Below, in pieces: positions 1 through 8,744 of a stretch of DNA of 29,980 bases. The notes beneath the pieces were generated by a model that saw only the letters and a list, made by a program, of their open reading frames with translations, searched no databases and was not told the DNA's origin. Each line of letters opens with the position of its first letter. Position 1 is the stretch's first letter. Position numbers and translations under genes: made by a program. This stretch comes from a virus: positions 1-29,980 of the IMG/VR virus record IMGVR_UViG_3300050021_000848; one strand, 5' to 3'.

Positions 1-78
1 TACGCCAGTGCCCCACTTTTGCACGCTATCGGCTGTGAGGTAGTGATCGAAGGAATCGAGGAACGGCAGGTCAGGCAT
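1..78 (-). CDS. Tail fibre / minor tail protein, N-terminal fragment (cut by window edge)
   Basis: Only the first 26 codons lie inside the window. The ATG at 78 follows the stop of the large tail-tip gene by 5 bases. The visible residues begin MPDLPFLDSFDHY and continue TADSVQKWGTG. The 'LDSFDHY...W' opening is a pattern I associate with phage minor tail or receptor-binding proteins whose N-terminus docks on the tail tip, but this is recognition from memory, not a search. Position at the end of the tail operon after the tip protein supports a fibre or receptor-binding role. Function of the missing part cannot be judged. Confidence 0.6.
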   Translation of the reverse strand, partial: MPDLPFLDSFDHYLTADSVQKWGTGV

Positions 79-83
79 AGGGT

Positions 84-3000
84 TTAGGTGTCCAGTTTGA
101 CCGTCAGGGCCTCCGTGGCGCCCGACTCAATCGTGAAATTCAAACGCTCTCCGGCGGTGAAAATGCGGAACGGCCAGGTGCCCGAATACGGCGTCTGCTG
201 CCCGGCCGGAGGCGATTCGCCGGGCCAGGAGTTGGTCTCGCCCACCGCAATCGTCAGCGTTTCGAGTGTCGTCCAGGTTGCTCCGCCGTCGCTGGTGACC
301 CGCACGTTGACGACTAAATCGTCCGCCGCGATAGCCTCCGGGGTGTAGCAGAAGTTCACCCGCTGCGGTTGGGTCAAGTCCACGCTGAAGTTGTTCTTGG
401 CCACCAGCGTTCCGGGGTCGCCGTAAACCCGATCCGTCTGGAACGAGAACTCGCCACCCACGCACGTCCGCAGCCCAGGGACCGTCTCGCTCGCGCAATT
501 CACATTGACCCACGTGCCGTACCAGGTATCGGTGAACGGGGCGGCCACAATGGCCACCACGCACGCCGATGGCAGCGCCATGTCGAAGCGCGCCACGCCA
601 TCGCCCGGGCGCGTGAACTCTAAGGTTTTGGCGTTGGACAGGAACTGCCGCACCTGCCCCTTGAAAAGTCGAATCCCTGCATCGTGGGCGGCCAGCGGAG
701 CCTCGAACGTCGAACACCCTGCCAGTTCGCCGGGATAGTGCCGTTGGATCGTCCACACGTCGCCGGCTTTGACGGTGAGTTGACCGATTTCGAACTTCCC
801 CGCATCGTTCCAGACGATCCAATCGCCCACCACGAACGCAAGATCGCTGGTTTGCCCGGGGTTGGGAATGACGGTCAGTGTGAGGGGATCGGTGGCGCCC
901 GAGTCTACCGCGTCAGTGGTGGTGGCGTAGCAGTCTGCCGTCAGTTCGTCCACGTAGACCACGTAGAAGTTGATGCCCGTCAGGGGGTAAGAGCCGGGAA
1001 TGGAGAGGGCGATATTGTCCGCGGTGATCCATCCGGCATTCTTCACCGCTGCCGTAAAGGTCAATCCGTCCCACACCCGGCCCGCCGGCTCGCCGGGTAT
1101 TGGTGAAGCCACCACGTCGGCCGGCTTCGGCCCCACGGTCGTGTCGTACATGCTGGCCGTGACGCTCTGCCCCTGGATGTCAATCGACCAATCCCGATTC
1201 AGGGCCCAGCGCTGAATCCGGATGTGCCCGGTGGCGATGTGGAAGGATTGCCCAGAGCCCGTGAAGGTCGCGGTATCGGTTACGAGAGTCTGGTGCGCCA
1301 TATCCACGCTCGCAACCAGCACGCGCAGTCCGCCGATCAGGACCGCGCGGCCGACCATGGTGGCGTCGAAAGGATCGCCGTTTGCCCACGCCACGGCGGT
1401 GCCGGAGACATCGCACGTGCCATGCGCACCCGGCATGTCCGGATCTTCCACGCTCACCACCATTCCGGCTTCCGTCTCCAGGGCCAGGATGGTGGTTTTC
1501 AGGCTGACCACGCGCGCGCCGTCCTGCTCCGCCTGGGTGATGCCTCCCAGCTCCTCGCGCTCGCGAACGATTGCCAGGCGGGCCGCCTGGGACTTGGTCG
1601 AGCAACCCGACAGGGGGAAGGTGGCGGCAAGAGGGTTCTGGGACCGCTTGTTCCGCGCTGCATGGTCTTGATCCGTCAGATCGATCGTGTTGCTCTGGAA
1701 CTGGTACTCCTGATCGGCGAAGGACAGCGTTAGTTTTTCGAATTGTGGCTTGATGGGGCTGAGGTGCAGGGAGTCGAGAAGCATGTTCCCCGTCGTGAAG
1801 GCGCTGGCTGCGGAGGCGTTCTCCCGGCAGCCGACTTTTAGTTTTCCGAAGGACCAGACGTAATAGCCGGATGCCGAATTCAGGATGGCTTGCAGCCAGT
1901 CTCGCGTCGGTTTCCGGTCATCGATGGTCCCCTTGAACCGGAACTGAATCTCGCTCCCCGTGCCGATAATCCTGGTCACCGTGATGTCGGCGACCGCCGC
2001 GGCAGCGACGGCCGAGGGCACATCGAACAACTCCTCTTGTGCCTCCGCGTCCAGGCCCAGAACGCCAACCGCCGAAAGAAACGTGTTGACGGCTACCCAG
2101 AACGGATTGGTGCAACCGGGGATGGTGGTTCGCGCACCCGGACCGGTCCAGGCGAGAGCGGTCAGCCCTTGCGAAACCGCGGCGACCATGGTGTGCTGGC
2201 CTGGGGAAGTCAGCGGATCGCTGTTGGGCTTCACGCGCCGGATCTCACAGAAGGCAACGCCGGCGGCGAACACGAGGTTGTACGCGCTGGATGCGTAGGC
2301 GACTTCTTTCATCCAGCTATTGTCGGAGGGCTGCTGGAACCACCCCACGCCGGTGGCGCTGACCCGCCCGAGCGAGAAATAGTCATGCTCGCCAGCGGGA
2401 TCGCTTCCAAGAACCTGGCGAAGGCCGAAAGTGGCGACAGCCCCGGGCTTGAGCACTCCCGCGCTGGTGACCTGGAATCCGTGGTTGGGTTGCCCGTCGA
2501 GCGTCGAGCCAGCGAAGGCATCTGGAACGGCATCGGCGTTGGAATCGTACATCTGAGGCGCAGTGAATGCGCCCAGCGGTCCCTTGCCCACGATCCCGAG
2601 CGCGATGTAGAACTGGTCCTCGTCTCGCCCGGCCGCGACCTTGCACGTCACGGGGAGCGCGTTCTGCGGCTGGCCGTCGTCATCGTGCCAGATCTCCGGC
2701 AGGTTCTGTCCGTAGATGGTGTCCGAAATGAGAGAGGTCCGCGGGTACCAGGTGGAGACCGATCCGACGAACGTGCCAAGCGGTCCGCCGATGATGGGAA
2801 GGAAGCCCGGGAAGGTCAGGCCGATGCCGCCCGAGCGCAGGAGGACTGCCTGGGGGGAGCAATAGGTCGCCCCATATCCCGGTGCGGTTACGGCGAGGCC
2901 ATGAGCCAGGCAACCGTTCGGGGTGTTGTACCCGAGGTCGCATTTGGTGGTCAGCGCGTCGGGGAAGTGAACCAGGTCGCGGGTGTCGGTGTCCGGATCC

Positions 3001-3965
3001 CATTGGCAGCCGTCCTGCCCCAGGCGGCGCCAGCAGGTCCGCGAAACCAGGTTCACCGGAGAGGATAGCGTCAGTGCCGACAGGATGTCCGACGCCTTGA
3101 CGCTCATCTCGGGTCCGGCGTCGGAAGCCCAGTCGATAATGTAGCCGGCCCACAAGTCGAGCCGAACGGTCGACCCGACATGGTACAGGGATAGCTCGAT
3201 GCGTGCCCAGCGTAACTGCGTGTCGTTGGCGAGGCGCACCATCACGCGATCCGCGTTGCCGAAGGAGAATGTCACGTCGTCGCTCGAACCGTCGATGCTC
3301 TGTGTGACGAGAGCCCCCCCGCCCGGCTCGCCGACCCGCAGCAACCGCGGCAGGTACAAAGAGTCAACCGGATCGCCCTCGCCGCGCGAGTCCCGGATTG
3401 TCACCCGGCGATCAGAGAGCAGGATATCGGGCACTTCGGCATCGAGCACCCGGATCCGCACCAGCGGGATGATCTCCTGCACCTGGTCCAGGAGCGCATC
3501 GGTAAGCGTGTGGTTCGGGAACCGCGAAACGATGGCACCGAGGCTGTACACTGGCGCGTCGTCTGGGTCGGGGATCTCGACGAAGACGACGCCGGCGCCG
3601 CAGATCGAGTCCGACAATTCCTCGAAGGTGAGGGGCTGGTTCTCGAAGCACACGGTCTTGCGGGTGAAGGTCTGGTCCTCGTTGGGGACGTCGTAGAAGA
3701 ACGCGCCGGCGGCTCCCTGCCGCGCCTCCCAGAAGTTCCGCAACGTCAGGCGCAGCGACGCGGTCAATCGCGTCGACTTAAATGTGTACCGCGTGGCCGG
3801 CGACCCGACGTAGAACCGCTGCTCGATCTTGGCGTTGGCCGATCCGAATTCGTGGGTGATTACGAGACGCTTCTGCGCGCGCCCGTGCGGGAACTCGGTG
3901 ACCAGGGGGAACACCTGCGACGCGGACGTGCTGGCGACCGGGATGCGGCCAACGGTATCGCTCAT
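84..3965 (-). CDS. Large tail-tip protein: gpM-like + gpL-like (four-Cys, probable Fe-S) + hub-like fusion, 1293 aa
   Basis: Start chosen at the ATG at 3965 because it makes an ATGA overlap with the stop of the preceding gene; the open frame extends 39 codons further upstream but only through that gene. Residues about 1-120 (TEFPHGRAQKR..., FWEARQGAAGAFFY) look like a distal-tail gpM/DUF2460-type domain. Around residue 312 a cysteine set appears, C-x8-C-x21-C-x9-C (TCWRRLGQDGC, then TTKC and NGC). Its spacing is close to the C-x8-C-x22-C-x6-C that holds the 4Fe-4S cluster of lambda gpL. Further on, 'KLTLSFADQEY' and a run rich in REREE fit a baseplate-hub (phage-tail_3/gpJ-like) segment. The C-terminal ~300 residues are beta-rich with 'DGGATWTTLETL', suggestive of a distal beta-sandwich. 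It would close the tail end and start the tip after tape measure assembly. Domain borders are estimates. Confidence 0.75.
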   Translation of the reverse strand: MSDTVGRIPVASTSASQVFPLVTEFPHGRAQKRLVITHEFGSANAKIEQRFYVGSPATRYTFKSTRLTASLRLTLRNFWEARQGAAGAFFYDVPNEDQTFTRKTVCFENQPLTFEELSDSICGAGVVFVEIPDPDDAPVYSLGAIVSRFPNHTLTDALLDQVQEIIPLVRIRVLDAEVPDILLSDRRVTIRDSRGEGDPVDSLYLPRLLRVGEPGGGALVTQSIDGSSDDVTFSFGNADRVMVRLANDTQLRWARIELSLYHVGSTVRLDLWAGYIIDWASDAGPEMSVKASDILSALTLSSPVNLVSRTCWRRLGQDGCQWDPDTDTRDLVHFPDALTTKCDLGYNTPNGCLAHGLAVTAPGYGATYCSPQAVLLRSGGIGLTFPGFLPIIGGPLGTFVGSVSTWYPRTSLISDTIYGQNLPEIWHDDDGQPQNALPVTCKVAAGRDEDQFYIALGIVGKGPLGAFTAPQMYDSNADAVPDAFAGSTLDGQPNHGFQVTSAGVLKPGAVATFGLRQVLGSDPAGEHDYFSLGRVSATGVGWFQQPSDNSWMKEVAYASSAYNLVFAAGVAFCEIRRVKPNSDPLTSPGQHTMVAAVSQGLTALAWTGPGARTTIPGCTNPFWVAVNTFLSAVGVLGLDAEAQEELFDVPSAVAAAAVADITVTRIIGTGSEIQFRFKGTIDDRKPTRDWLQAILNSASGYYVWSFGKLKVGCRENASAASAFTTGNMLLDSLHLSPIKPQFEKLTLSFADQEYQFQSNTIDLTDQDHAARNKRSQNPLAATFPLSGCSTKSQAARLAIVREREELGGITQAEQDGARVVSLKTTILALETEAGMVVSVEDPDMPGAHGTCDVSGTAVAWANGDPFDATMVGRAVLIGGLRVLVASVDMAHQTLVTDTATFTGSGQSFHIATGHIRIQRWALNRDWSIDIQGQSVTASMYDTTVGPKPADVVASPIPGEPAGRVWDGLTFTAAVKNAGWITADNIALSIPGSYPLTGINFYVVYVDELTADCYATTTDAVDSGATDPLTLTVIPNPGQTSDLAFVVGDWIVWNDAGKFEIGQLTVKAGDVWTIQRHYPGELAGCSTFEAPLAAHDAGIRLFKGQVRQFLSNAKTLEFTRPGDGVARFDMALPSACVVAIVAAPFTDTWYGTWVNVNCASETVPGLRTCVGGEFSFQTDRVYGDPGTLVAKNNFSVDLTQPQRVNFCYTPEAIAADDLVVNVRVTSDGGATWTTLETLTIAVGETNSWPGESPPAGQQTPYSGTWPFRIFTAGERLNFTIESGATEALTVKLDT

Positions 3966-4357
3966 GCGACCTCGACCAACGCTAGGGTCGTCTCGGTGCG
4001 CACCAGGTAGGACATCTGGTTCCAGTCTCCTGCCACGCGCACCAGGTACCTGCCCGCCGTCGCGACACCGGTGGCATCCCACGTAAACAGCGGACTCGTC
4101 TCTTTCATGACGTAGATGTAGAAGGCATCGACCGGGTAGTCTTCAAGGAACTCACGCAGCGTGACCAGCGCGGTGGGCGTCAGCCGCTTGGCCATCTGCC
4201 AGGACCGCCGCGATGTCGCGGTCAGCGCCATCCGCTCCGTCTCGCCCCCGTGATACTCGACCATGCGGACGGGCCACTGGCGGGTTTCGACGAGGCTCTT
4301 ACACAAAGAGAACGGCAACACCCCGACCGACACCGCATTTCGGACTGAGCCTGGCAT
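3962..4357 (-). CDS. Minor tail protein, lambda gpM-like (131 aa)
   Basis: The ATG at 4357 overlaps the tape measure stop as TAATG, and the stop overlaps the next start as ATGA. This tight coupling is the reason for choosing this start over an upstream one. The protein has W and R residues spread through a small beta-rich fold (LTPTALVTLREFLEDYPVD, then DATGVATAGRYLVRVAGDW, ending in LALVEVA). That pattern and its place directly after the tape measure fit the gpM/distal-tail family that caps the initiator end of a siphovirus tail. It shares a similar style with the N-terminal domain of the following 1293-aa protein. Assignment rests on synteny plus weak sequence resemblance. Confidence 0.6.
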   Translation of the reverse strand: MPGSVRNAVSVGVLPFSLCKSLVETRQWPVRMVEYHGGETERMALTATSRRSWQMAKRLTPTALVTLREFLEDYPVDAFYIYVMKETSPLFTWDATGVATAGRYLVRVAGDWNQMSYLVRTETTLALVEVA

Positions 4358-7300
4358 TAGAACAAGACCGTCGAGGGAGAGAGATACGTCATCGCCGAAT
4401 TGAGGCGCGCGGAACTCTGCCCGGCACCATTCAAAGACGCCTGCGCGACGCCGCGCGGATTTCCCGAGATCGCCTGCGTCGTGCCGGTGCGCCACAAATC
4501 AGCCGTCGCCTCGGGGCTGACCATCACGGTCACCGGACCGTTCGGGTTCGAGGTCGGAATCGTGCTGCCCGCCGCCCCGAGGGTGGGCAGATAGCTGCCA
4601 TACGTGTACGGCGTGCCATTGCGGTACGTCGCCGACTGGTAGAGATTCCCACCGCTCTGCGTCAGGCTCGCCGAATGAACTTGATCCAGCCACATGTTGG
4701 AGTTCTGGCCGGTCGAGTCGGCGTACAACTGGAGTAGCTGGCGTACCTCGGGGCTCCGCACCGCCACGCTCATCGTGTTGCCGTACTTCTGCTTGGCGAG
4801 ATCGGCGATCTGCTTTGCCATCGAAGAATCGATGCTCAGGCCGTAAATCTGCTTCACCAGGCGCTTGGCTTCGTTTTCTTTGGATTCCACACCGGCGAGC
4901 TTTTCCCCGATGCCGATCGCGGCGCCCGCGACGCCGCCAATGAGGGCACCCAGCGGGCCGCCGTACTTGAACCCGATCATCGCGCCGCCCGCTGCGCCTT
5001 CTGCAATTCCGCGCCAGGTGCCGGCGTGGCCAACCAGCCCGTCCATCGCCAGGAGAGCGCCGCCCATCAGTGCCGCGTCCGATTTGCCGAGGGCGGTGAG
5101 TCTACCGCTTAGTCCTGAGCCGAGGGACTGAGACTGGTTGCCCACCGTCTTCCACAGGCCGCCCATCGAATCCGTCGAGACGTCGCCGCCCATCCCGATA
5201 AAGTTCTTGAGCCCGGACAGGTTGCCCTTGAGCATTCCAAGAATGCCGCCACCACCACCAGCCCCCCCCACGCCGGCGCCACCGGCACCACCGAAGCCGC
5301 CGAAGCCGCTTAGAGGGCCAGCAAATCCAGAGGTGCCGCCCGGCCCGAGGCCGCCACCGAAGCCACCGAAGCCACCGCCACCCATGTTGACCATCTGGCC
5401 AACGCTGGCGCCCCCGCCGCCCACAGCGCCCCCGCCGAGGCCGAGTGTGGCAAGTATTCCCATCCCGCCGCCGACGCCACCAGCGCCGCCCCCGCCGCCG
5501 AACACGGGCTGGCCGCCGAGCCCTCCGCCGCCGCCCGCAAAGCTCACCTTGGTGCCAGAAAACATCCCCATCAGCATCGCCGCCACGCGCGAGGTGACGA
5601 CGTCTTTGATGGCTGTCAGCAAGGCCGTCTTGAGCGAGTTGCCGATCGCGGACCACACCGACTGCGACTTCGTGAGCAGAGCGTCGAACACCCCGCCGGC
5701 CTGCTGCTTCAAAGAATCGAAAACCTGCCTGTTGTGGTCGCGAACCATGGCGACCGTCTTGAGCGAAGCGTTCTCGCGCGCCCCTTGCACCGCCTCTCCC
5801 GTCGCCTCCTCTGCCTGGTCGCGGATATCCTGGCGCTGCTGGCTCAGATCGTTGAGGCGCGCGGCGACCTCGTCGGCCTGGTAGCCCAGGCGCTTCATGT
5901 TGAGTTCTTCTTCCATCAGCACCCGGCTGGTGTCGATATCGTAGAGGCGCTGCTTCACCTCGTGCACCTTCTCCAGGTACTCGATCTCGATATCCGCCTT
6001 CTGGGACTCGACAGCGATCTTCTGTTCCATCGTCTGCGGGTTCATCCCTTCAAGCTGACGGACGCGGGCGTCGCGCGTGAAGCCTGCGCGCTGCTCCTCG
6101 AAGCTGTAAACCTTTGCGGTCTGCTCGTAAGCCTGCTCGGCGACTTCCTGATTGTGCTTCAGGCGCTCTTCGAGGTGCTTGTCTTCCAACTCCATCCTCT
6201 TGCGCGCCGCTTCCTCGTACTCCTTTTCCAGTTCGATGGTGACCTTGTGGTTGCCGTCGATCATGTGCTCTTTGAAGGCGTCCCACTTCTTGGTCGCCTC
6301 GTCGATGATGGACGTCCACGCGGTGCCGGTCAGGCCCACCTTGTGCGTTGCACCGCGCTCGTCAACGAAGGATGACCGCTTGGCCATCTCCGCGTTGATG
6401 TCCGACGCCTCTTTGGCGAAGCCGGTCTTGCCGGCGCCGCCGGCGGCCACCGCCCGATCCGCAAAGAACCGGTCGTTCTCGATCTGCCTCTTGCGGATCT
6501 CCCCACTCAACTTCAACGCTTCGAGCCGCGCGGCTTTGTCTGCTTCGCTCTCTTCGTTAGGCACGGACTTCGTGGCCGCGCCAGGCAGGTGCAGCCCCGT
6601 TTTGCCCCACGAGCCCCCCGCCGCCTCTCGGCTGCCAGTCATCGCAAAGCGAATGTCCTCCTCGGATACGCCCTGCGCGCGGAGCTTCGCCACGCCGCCA
6701 CTCTCGCCTGCGACCTTCCGAATCTGGTCGGTACGCATGGCGCCAAACTGCTGCTGCTGGCTTTCCTGCATCGTGTTGTAGGCATGCGCAATCACAGCGC
6801 CGGTAGCAATCCCAGCGGCAATCGCAAGGGTGATCGGGTTTGCGGCCATCGCGAGGTTGAGAGCACCCTGCGCGAGAGTCCACGCCTTCGTCGCGGCCAC
6901 AGCCGTGCCGATGATCCCGGCAAGAACCAGGGCGCCCTCGCCGAACTTGACCAGCCAGTCGGCGTTGTCCTTCAGGAAACCGACCAGTTCGCGTAGGTGC
7001 CCCACCCAAGCTTTCATGTAGCCCTGGAACTGTTCGCCGACCGCCTCTTTCAGTTCGTTCACTTCGCGCGCGAGCGCTTTGGATTGCGCCTCGGCGCTTG
7101 CGGACGCCGCCGCGGCGGCGCCTTGGATATTCGCGGCCGCCGTCATAACCGCGTTGTATCGGAGCTGGACCTGTTCGTTGTCGGAGAGCGTCCGGTTGAG
7201 TTCCAGTTCCCTGATTTGCAGGTCCCGGGCAAAGTCGACGCGCAGGCCCGCCGACCGCAGCGCACGGGCATTGCCGAATTCGATGGACTGGAGGATCTTT

Positions 7301-7800
7301 TCTAGCGCCTCGGGTGCGGCGATATTCTCGATGGCGGCAGCGTCCTTGGCGACCTTGGCGAGTCCTGGCGCGTTCGCCAGCTTCAGGTTCGCAACGATCA
7401 GGCGGTCCACCGTGTGAATGGCGTCCTGGGTTTCGAAGCCGACCGCCTTCACCGCTTGCACCGCTTTGTTCGCTGCCTCGGCGCTGATCTTGTGCGACTT
7501 GGCGAGCGACTCCATCGACAGCGCCATCTTGTCGGTGTGCGCCGCATGCTCTACAGCGCCGAGCGTCCACTCCTTCGCCCAGTTGATCGCTGACTTAATC
7601 GCGTCGGCCAGGAGGTTGCCTGCAGTGGCGCCCTTGACCATGGCTGCGGTCATGCCGTCGATGCCCTGGGACGCCCCACGCGCAGCCTGGGACGCTGCCT
7701 GTTCCATGCTGGACAGGCCAGTGTTGACGCTCTTGATCGAGGCGTTCGCCTTGTTGACGTCCACCTCGACGACGAGTTCCAGCTTGGAGTTATCTGCCAT
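4357..7800 (-). CDS. Tail tape measure protein (1147 aa)
   Basis: Sets tail length and is ejected at infection. The start ATG at 7800 lies inside the end of the upstream tail chaperone frame (11-base overlap). The N-terminal ~250 residues are alanine-rich and helical (coiled-coil-like). Two hydrophobic segments lie at about residues 289-304 and 312-341, and another glycine/alanine-rich hydrophobic stretch near 940-975 (GGPLGALIGGVAGAAIGIG), as expected for a protein that may enter the membrane. Residues 370-690 are charged and helical (many E/K/R/Q heptad-like runs). Residues about 750-853 are an unusual glycine-rich low-complexity block (GGGGGLGG, FGGGGGAGG, GGGFGGFGG). No lysozyme or peptidase motif was seen. 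Length, composition and position between chaperones and tip genes make the call firm. Confidence 0.9.
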   Translation of the reverse strand: MADNSKLELVVEVDVNKANASIKSVNTGLSSMEQAASQAARGASQGIDGMTAAMVKGATAGNLLADAIKSAINWAKEWTLGAVEHAAHTDKMALSMESLAKSHKISAEAANKAVQAVKAVGFETQDAIHTVDRLIVANLKLANAPGLAKVAKDAAAIENIAAPEALEKILQSIEFGNARALRSAGLRVDFARDLQIRELELNRTLSDNEQVQLRYNAVMTAAANIQGAAAAASASAEAQSKALAREVNELKEAVGEQFQGYMKAWVGHLRELVGFLKDNADWLVKFGEGALVLAGIIGTAVAATKAWTLAQGALNLAMAANPITLAIAAGIATGAVIAHAYNTMQESQQQQFGAMRTDQIRKVAGESGGVAKLRAQGVSEEDIRFAMTGSREAAGGSWGKTGLHLPGAATKSVPNEESEADKAARLEALKLSGEIRKRQIENDRFFADRAVAAGGAGKTGFAKEASDINAEMAKRSSFVDERGATHKVGLTGTAWTSIIDEATKKWDAFKEHMIDGNHKVTIELEKEYEEAARKRMELEDKHLEERLKHNQEVAEQAYEQTAKVYSFEEQRAGFTRDARVRQLEGMNPQTMEQKIAVESQKADIEIEYLEKVHEVKQRLYDIDTSRVLMEEELNMKRLGYQADEVAARLNDLSQQRQDIRDQAEEATGEAVQGARENASLKTVAMVRDHNRQVFDSLKQQAGGVFDALLTKSQSVWSAIGNSLKTALLTAIKDVVTSRVAAMLMGMFSGTKVSFAGGGGGLGGQPVFGGGGGAGGVGGGMGILATLGLGGGAVGGGGASVGQMVNMGGGGFGGFGGGLGPGGTSGFAGPLSGFGGFGGAGGAGVGGAGGGGGILGMLKGNLSGLKNFIGMGGDVSTDSMGGLWKTVGNQSQSLGSGLSGRLTALGKSDAALMGGALLAMDGLVGHAGTWRGIAEGAAGGAMIGFKYGGPLGALIGGVAGAAIGIGEKLAGVESKENEAKRLVKQIYGLSIDSSMAKQIADLAKQKYGNTMSVAVRSPEVRQLLQLYADSTGQNSNMWLDQVHSASLTQSGGNLYQSATYRNGTPYTYGSYLPTLGAAGSTIPTSNPNGPVTVMVSPEATADLWRTGTTQAISGNPRGVAQASLNGAGQSSARLNSAMTYLSPSTVLF

Positions 7801-8116
7801 TTCCGTTCTTTTGGCGGTCGATCAAGTCCCGCTCCTCCGTGATGATCAACATGGCGGCCAGTTCGTCCGCGCGGATCTCGTCCATGGAGATCCGCACACC
7901 CAGTTTCAGCGCGCACATCAGGTCGAGCGCGCGCCGGATTACCAGACCCTTCTCTGAGGCTTGGGCAGCATCGAGGCGGTCATGCGGACAGTGGTCGCAT
8001 CGGCCGCCGTCGTCCGGAGAGTCGGGGCAGAGGCCGGGATCACACAGTTCCTCGCGCCGCATGGCCCAATGCACGAGAAACCTGAAAGACGGATTCTCCG
8101 GCCACTCCCCCGCTAG
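7790..8116 (-). CDS. Tail assembly chaperone, gpT-like C-terminal part reached by -1 frameshift (108 codons)
   Basis: This frame is open and looks coding well upstream of any good start: before the GTG at 8074 it reads LAGEWPENPSFRFL, continuous with VHWAMRREEL, and it begins exactly at the CTA codon that follows a slip on A AAT TTC. Translation is therefore expected as the extension of the upstream chaperone, giving a 311-aa fusion, as in lambda gpG-T. An independent start at GTG 8074 or ATG 8062 is possible but has no clear ribosome site. The extension carries C-x4-C-x9-C-x2-C (CDPGLC...CDHC), which could bind zinc, then a helical tail. It ends 11 bases inside the tape measure gene. The T-like part is expected to hold the tube protein on the tape measure during tail assembly. 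Confidence 0.75.
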   Translation of the reverse strand, partial: LAGEWPENPSFRFLVHWAMRREELCDPGLCPDSPDDGGRCDHCPHDRLDAAQASEKGLVIRRALDLMCALKLGVRISMDEIRADELAAMLIITEERDLIDRQKNGNGR

Positions 8117-8724
8117 AAATTTGCGTCGCGATCCTCCGCGAACGCGGCATCCATCGCGTCGATGGCAGCCTTTACCGCCACCGCCTGGTGGATGATCGGA
8201 ACGTCGCCGGCGTAACCCGAGGAGGAGGTAGCGAGCTTCTTGTAAAGCACGCCAGCCGGCGCGATGTTGATGGTGAGTTCTTGCTTGCCGAAGGGGAGGT
8301 CGAGCACTCGCGCGAAGCCGCGCCGGTAATCGAACACATCCTTCGCCGAGGGCATGTTGAGAACGTGGGCGGTGGAACCGCCCAGCACCCGCGTGGTGAC
8401 CCGGAAGGAATCTCCCTCGGACACCACGTCGTCAACCTCGGCGGTCGATAGCTGCTCGACTACCTTGACCGCTTCGAAGGCGTCGATCTCCGGCGCCGGG
8501 TCGGAGCGGATCTTGGCGACCAGCGCGGCATCCACATCCTCGCCGTTGCCGACGATGGTTTCGGAGACGCCGCGCCCTAACTGCTTGATGACAACCTTGC
8601 GGCGACGCTGGCGTTCTATCCATTCGTCATCGGAAGGAAAGCGAACGCGGACGGTCTTTACACCGCCCGGCGCCCGCAGGTTGATCGCAATCGGTCTGGT
8701 CGAATCGAACACCGGAGTTTCCAT
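8113..8724 (-). CDS. Tail assembly chaperone, gpG-like (203 aa)
   Basis: The ATG at 8724 is preceded by AAGGATAAGGAAAC, a good ribosome site. The open frame runs farther upstream, but only antiparallel to codons of the tail tube gene, so this start is preferred. The protein begins METPVFDSTRPIAINLR and contains VKTVRVRFPSDDEWIERQRRRKVVIKQLGRG, then an acidic helical body, and ends DAAFAEDRDANF. Location between tail tube and tape measure, size, and the frameshift site at its very end identify it as the zero-frame tail chaperone. It is expected to be a non-structural assembly factor absent from the finished virion. Sequence resemblance to named families is weak, so the call relies on synteny and the frameshift architecture. 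Confidence 0.8.
   Translation of the reverse strand: METPVFDSTRPIAINLRAPGGVKTVRVRFPSDDEWIERQRRRKVVIKQLGRGVSETIVGNGEDVDAALVAKIRSDPAPEIDAFEAVKVVEQLSTAEVDDVVSEGDSFRVTTRVLGGSTAHVLNMPSAKDVFDYRRGFARVLDLPFGKQELTINIAPAGVLYKKLATSSSGYAGDVPIIHQAVAVKAAIDAMDAAFAEDRDANF
8116..8122 (-). promoter_or_regulatory. Programmed -1 ribosomal frameshift site, A AAT TTC
   Basis: On the minus strand the zero-frame codons AAT TTC are followed at once by the TAG stop at 8115-8113. With the preceding A they form the X XXY YYZ heptamer AAATTTC, so both tRNAs can re-pair on AAA TTT one base back, and reading continues CTA GCG GGG into the gpT-like frame. A GGAGG at 8133-8137 sits 10 nt upstream of the heptamer, the distance at which internal Shine-Dalgarno-like sites stimulate -1 shifting in dnaX. 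Downstream there is only a weak small hairpin (CGGA GAA TCCG). The arrangement is that of the lambda G/G-T switch. Confidence 0.8.
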
Positions 8725-8744
8725 GGCTGTTTCCTTATCCTTAT

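Noticed and set aside
1890-3068. Long plus-strand open frame (392 codons) inside the tail-tip gene
   Set aside because: It is antisense to a clearly coding gene, rich in R/G/E in the way expected of GC-rich shadow frames, and has no ribosome site or family pattern.
5138-5884. Proline-rich plus-strand frame opposite the tape measure glycine block
   Set aside because: Proline runs are simply the complement of glycine codons (GGN/CCN); no independent support.
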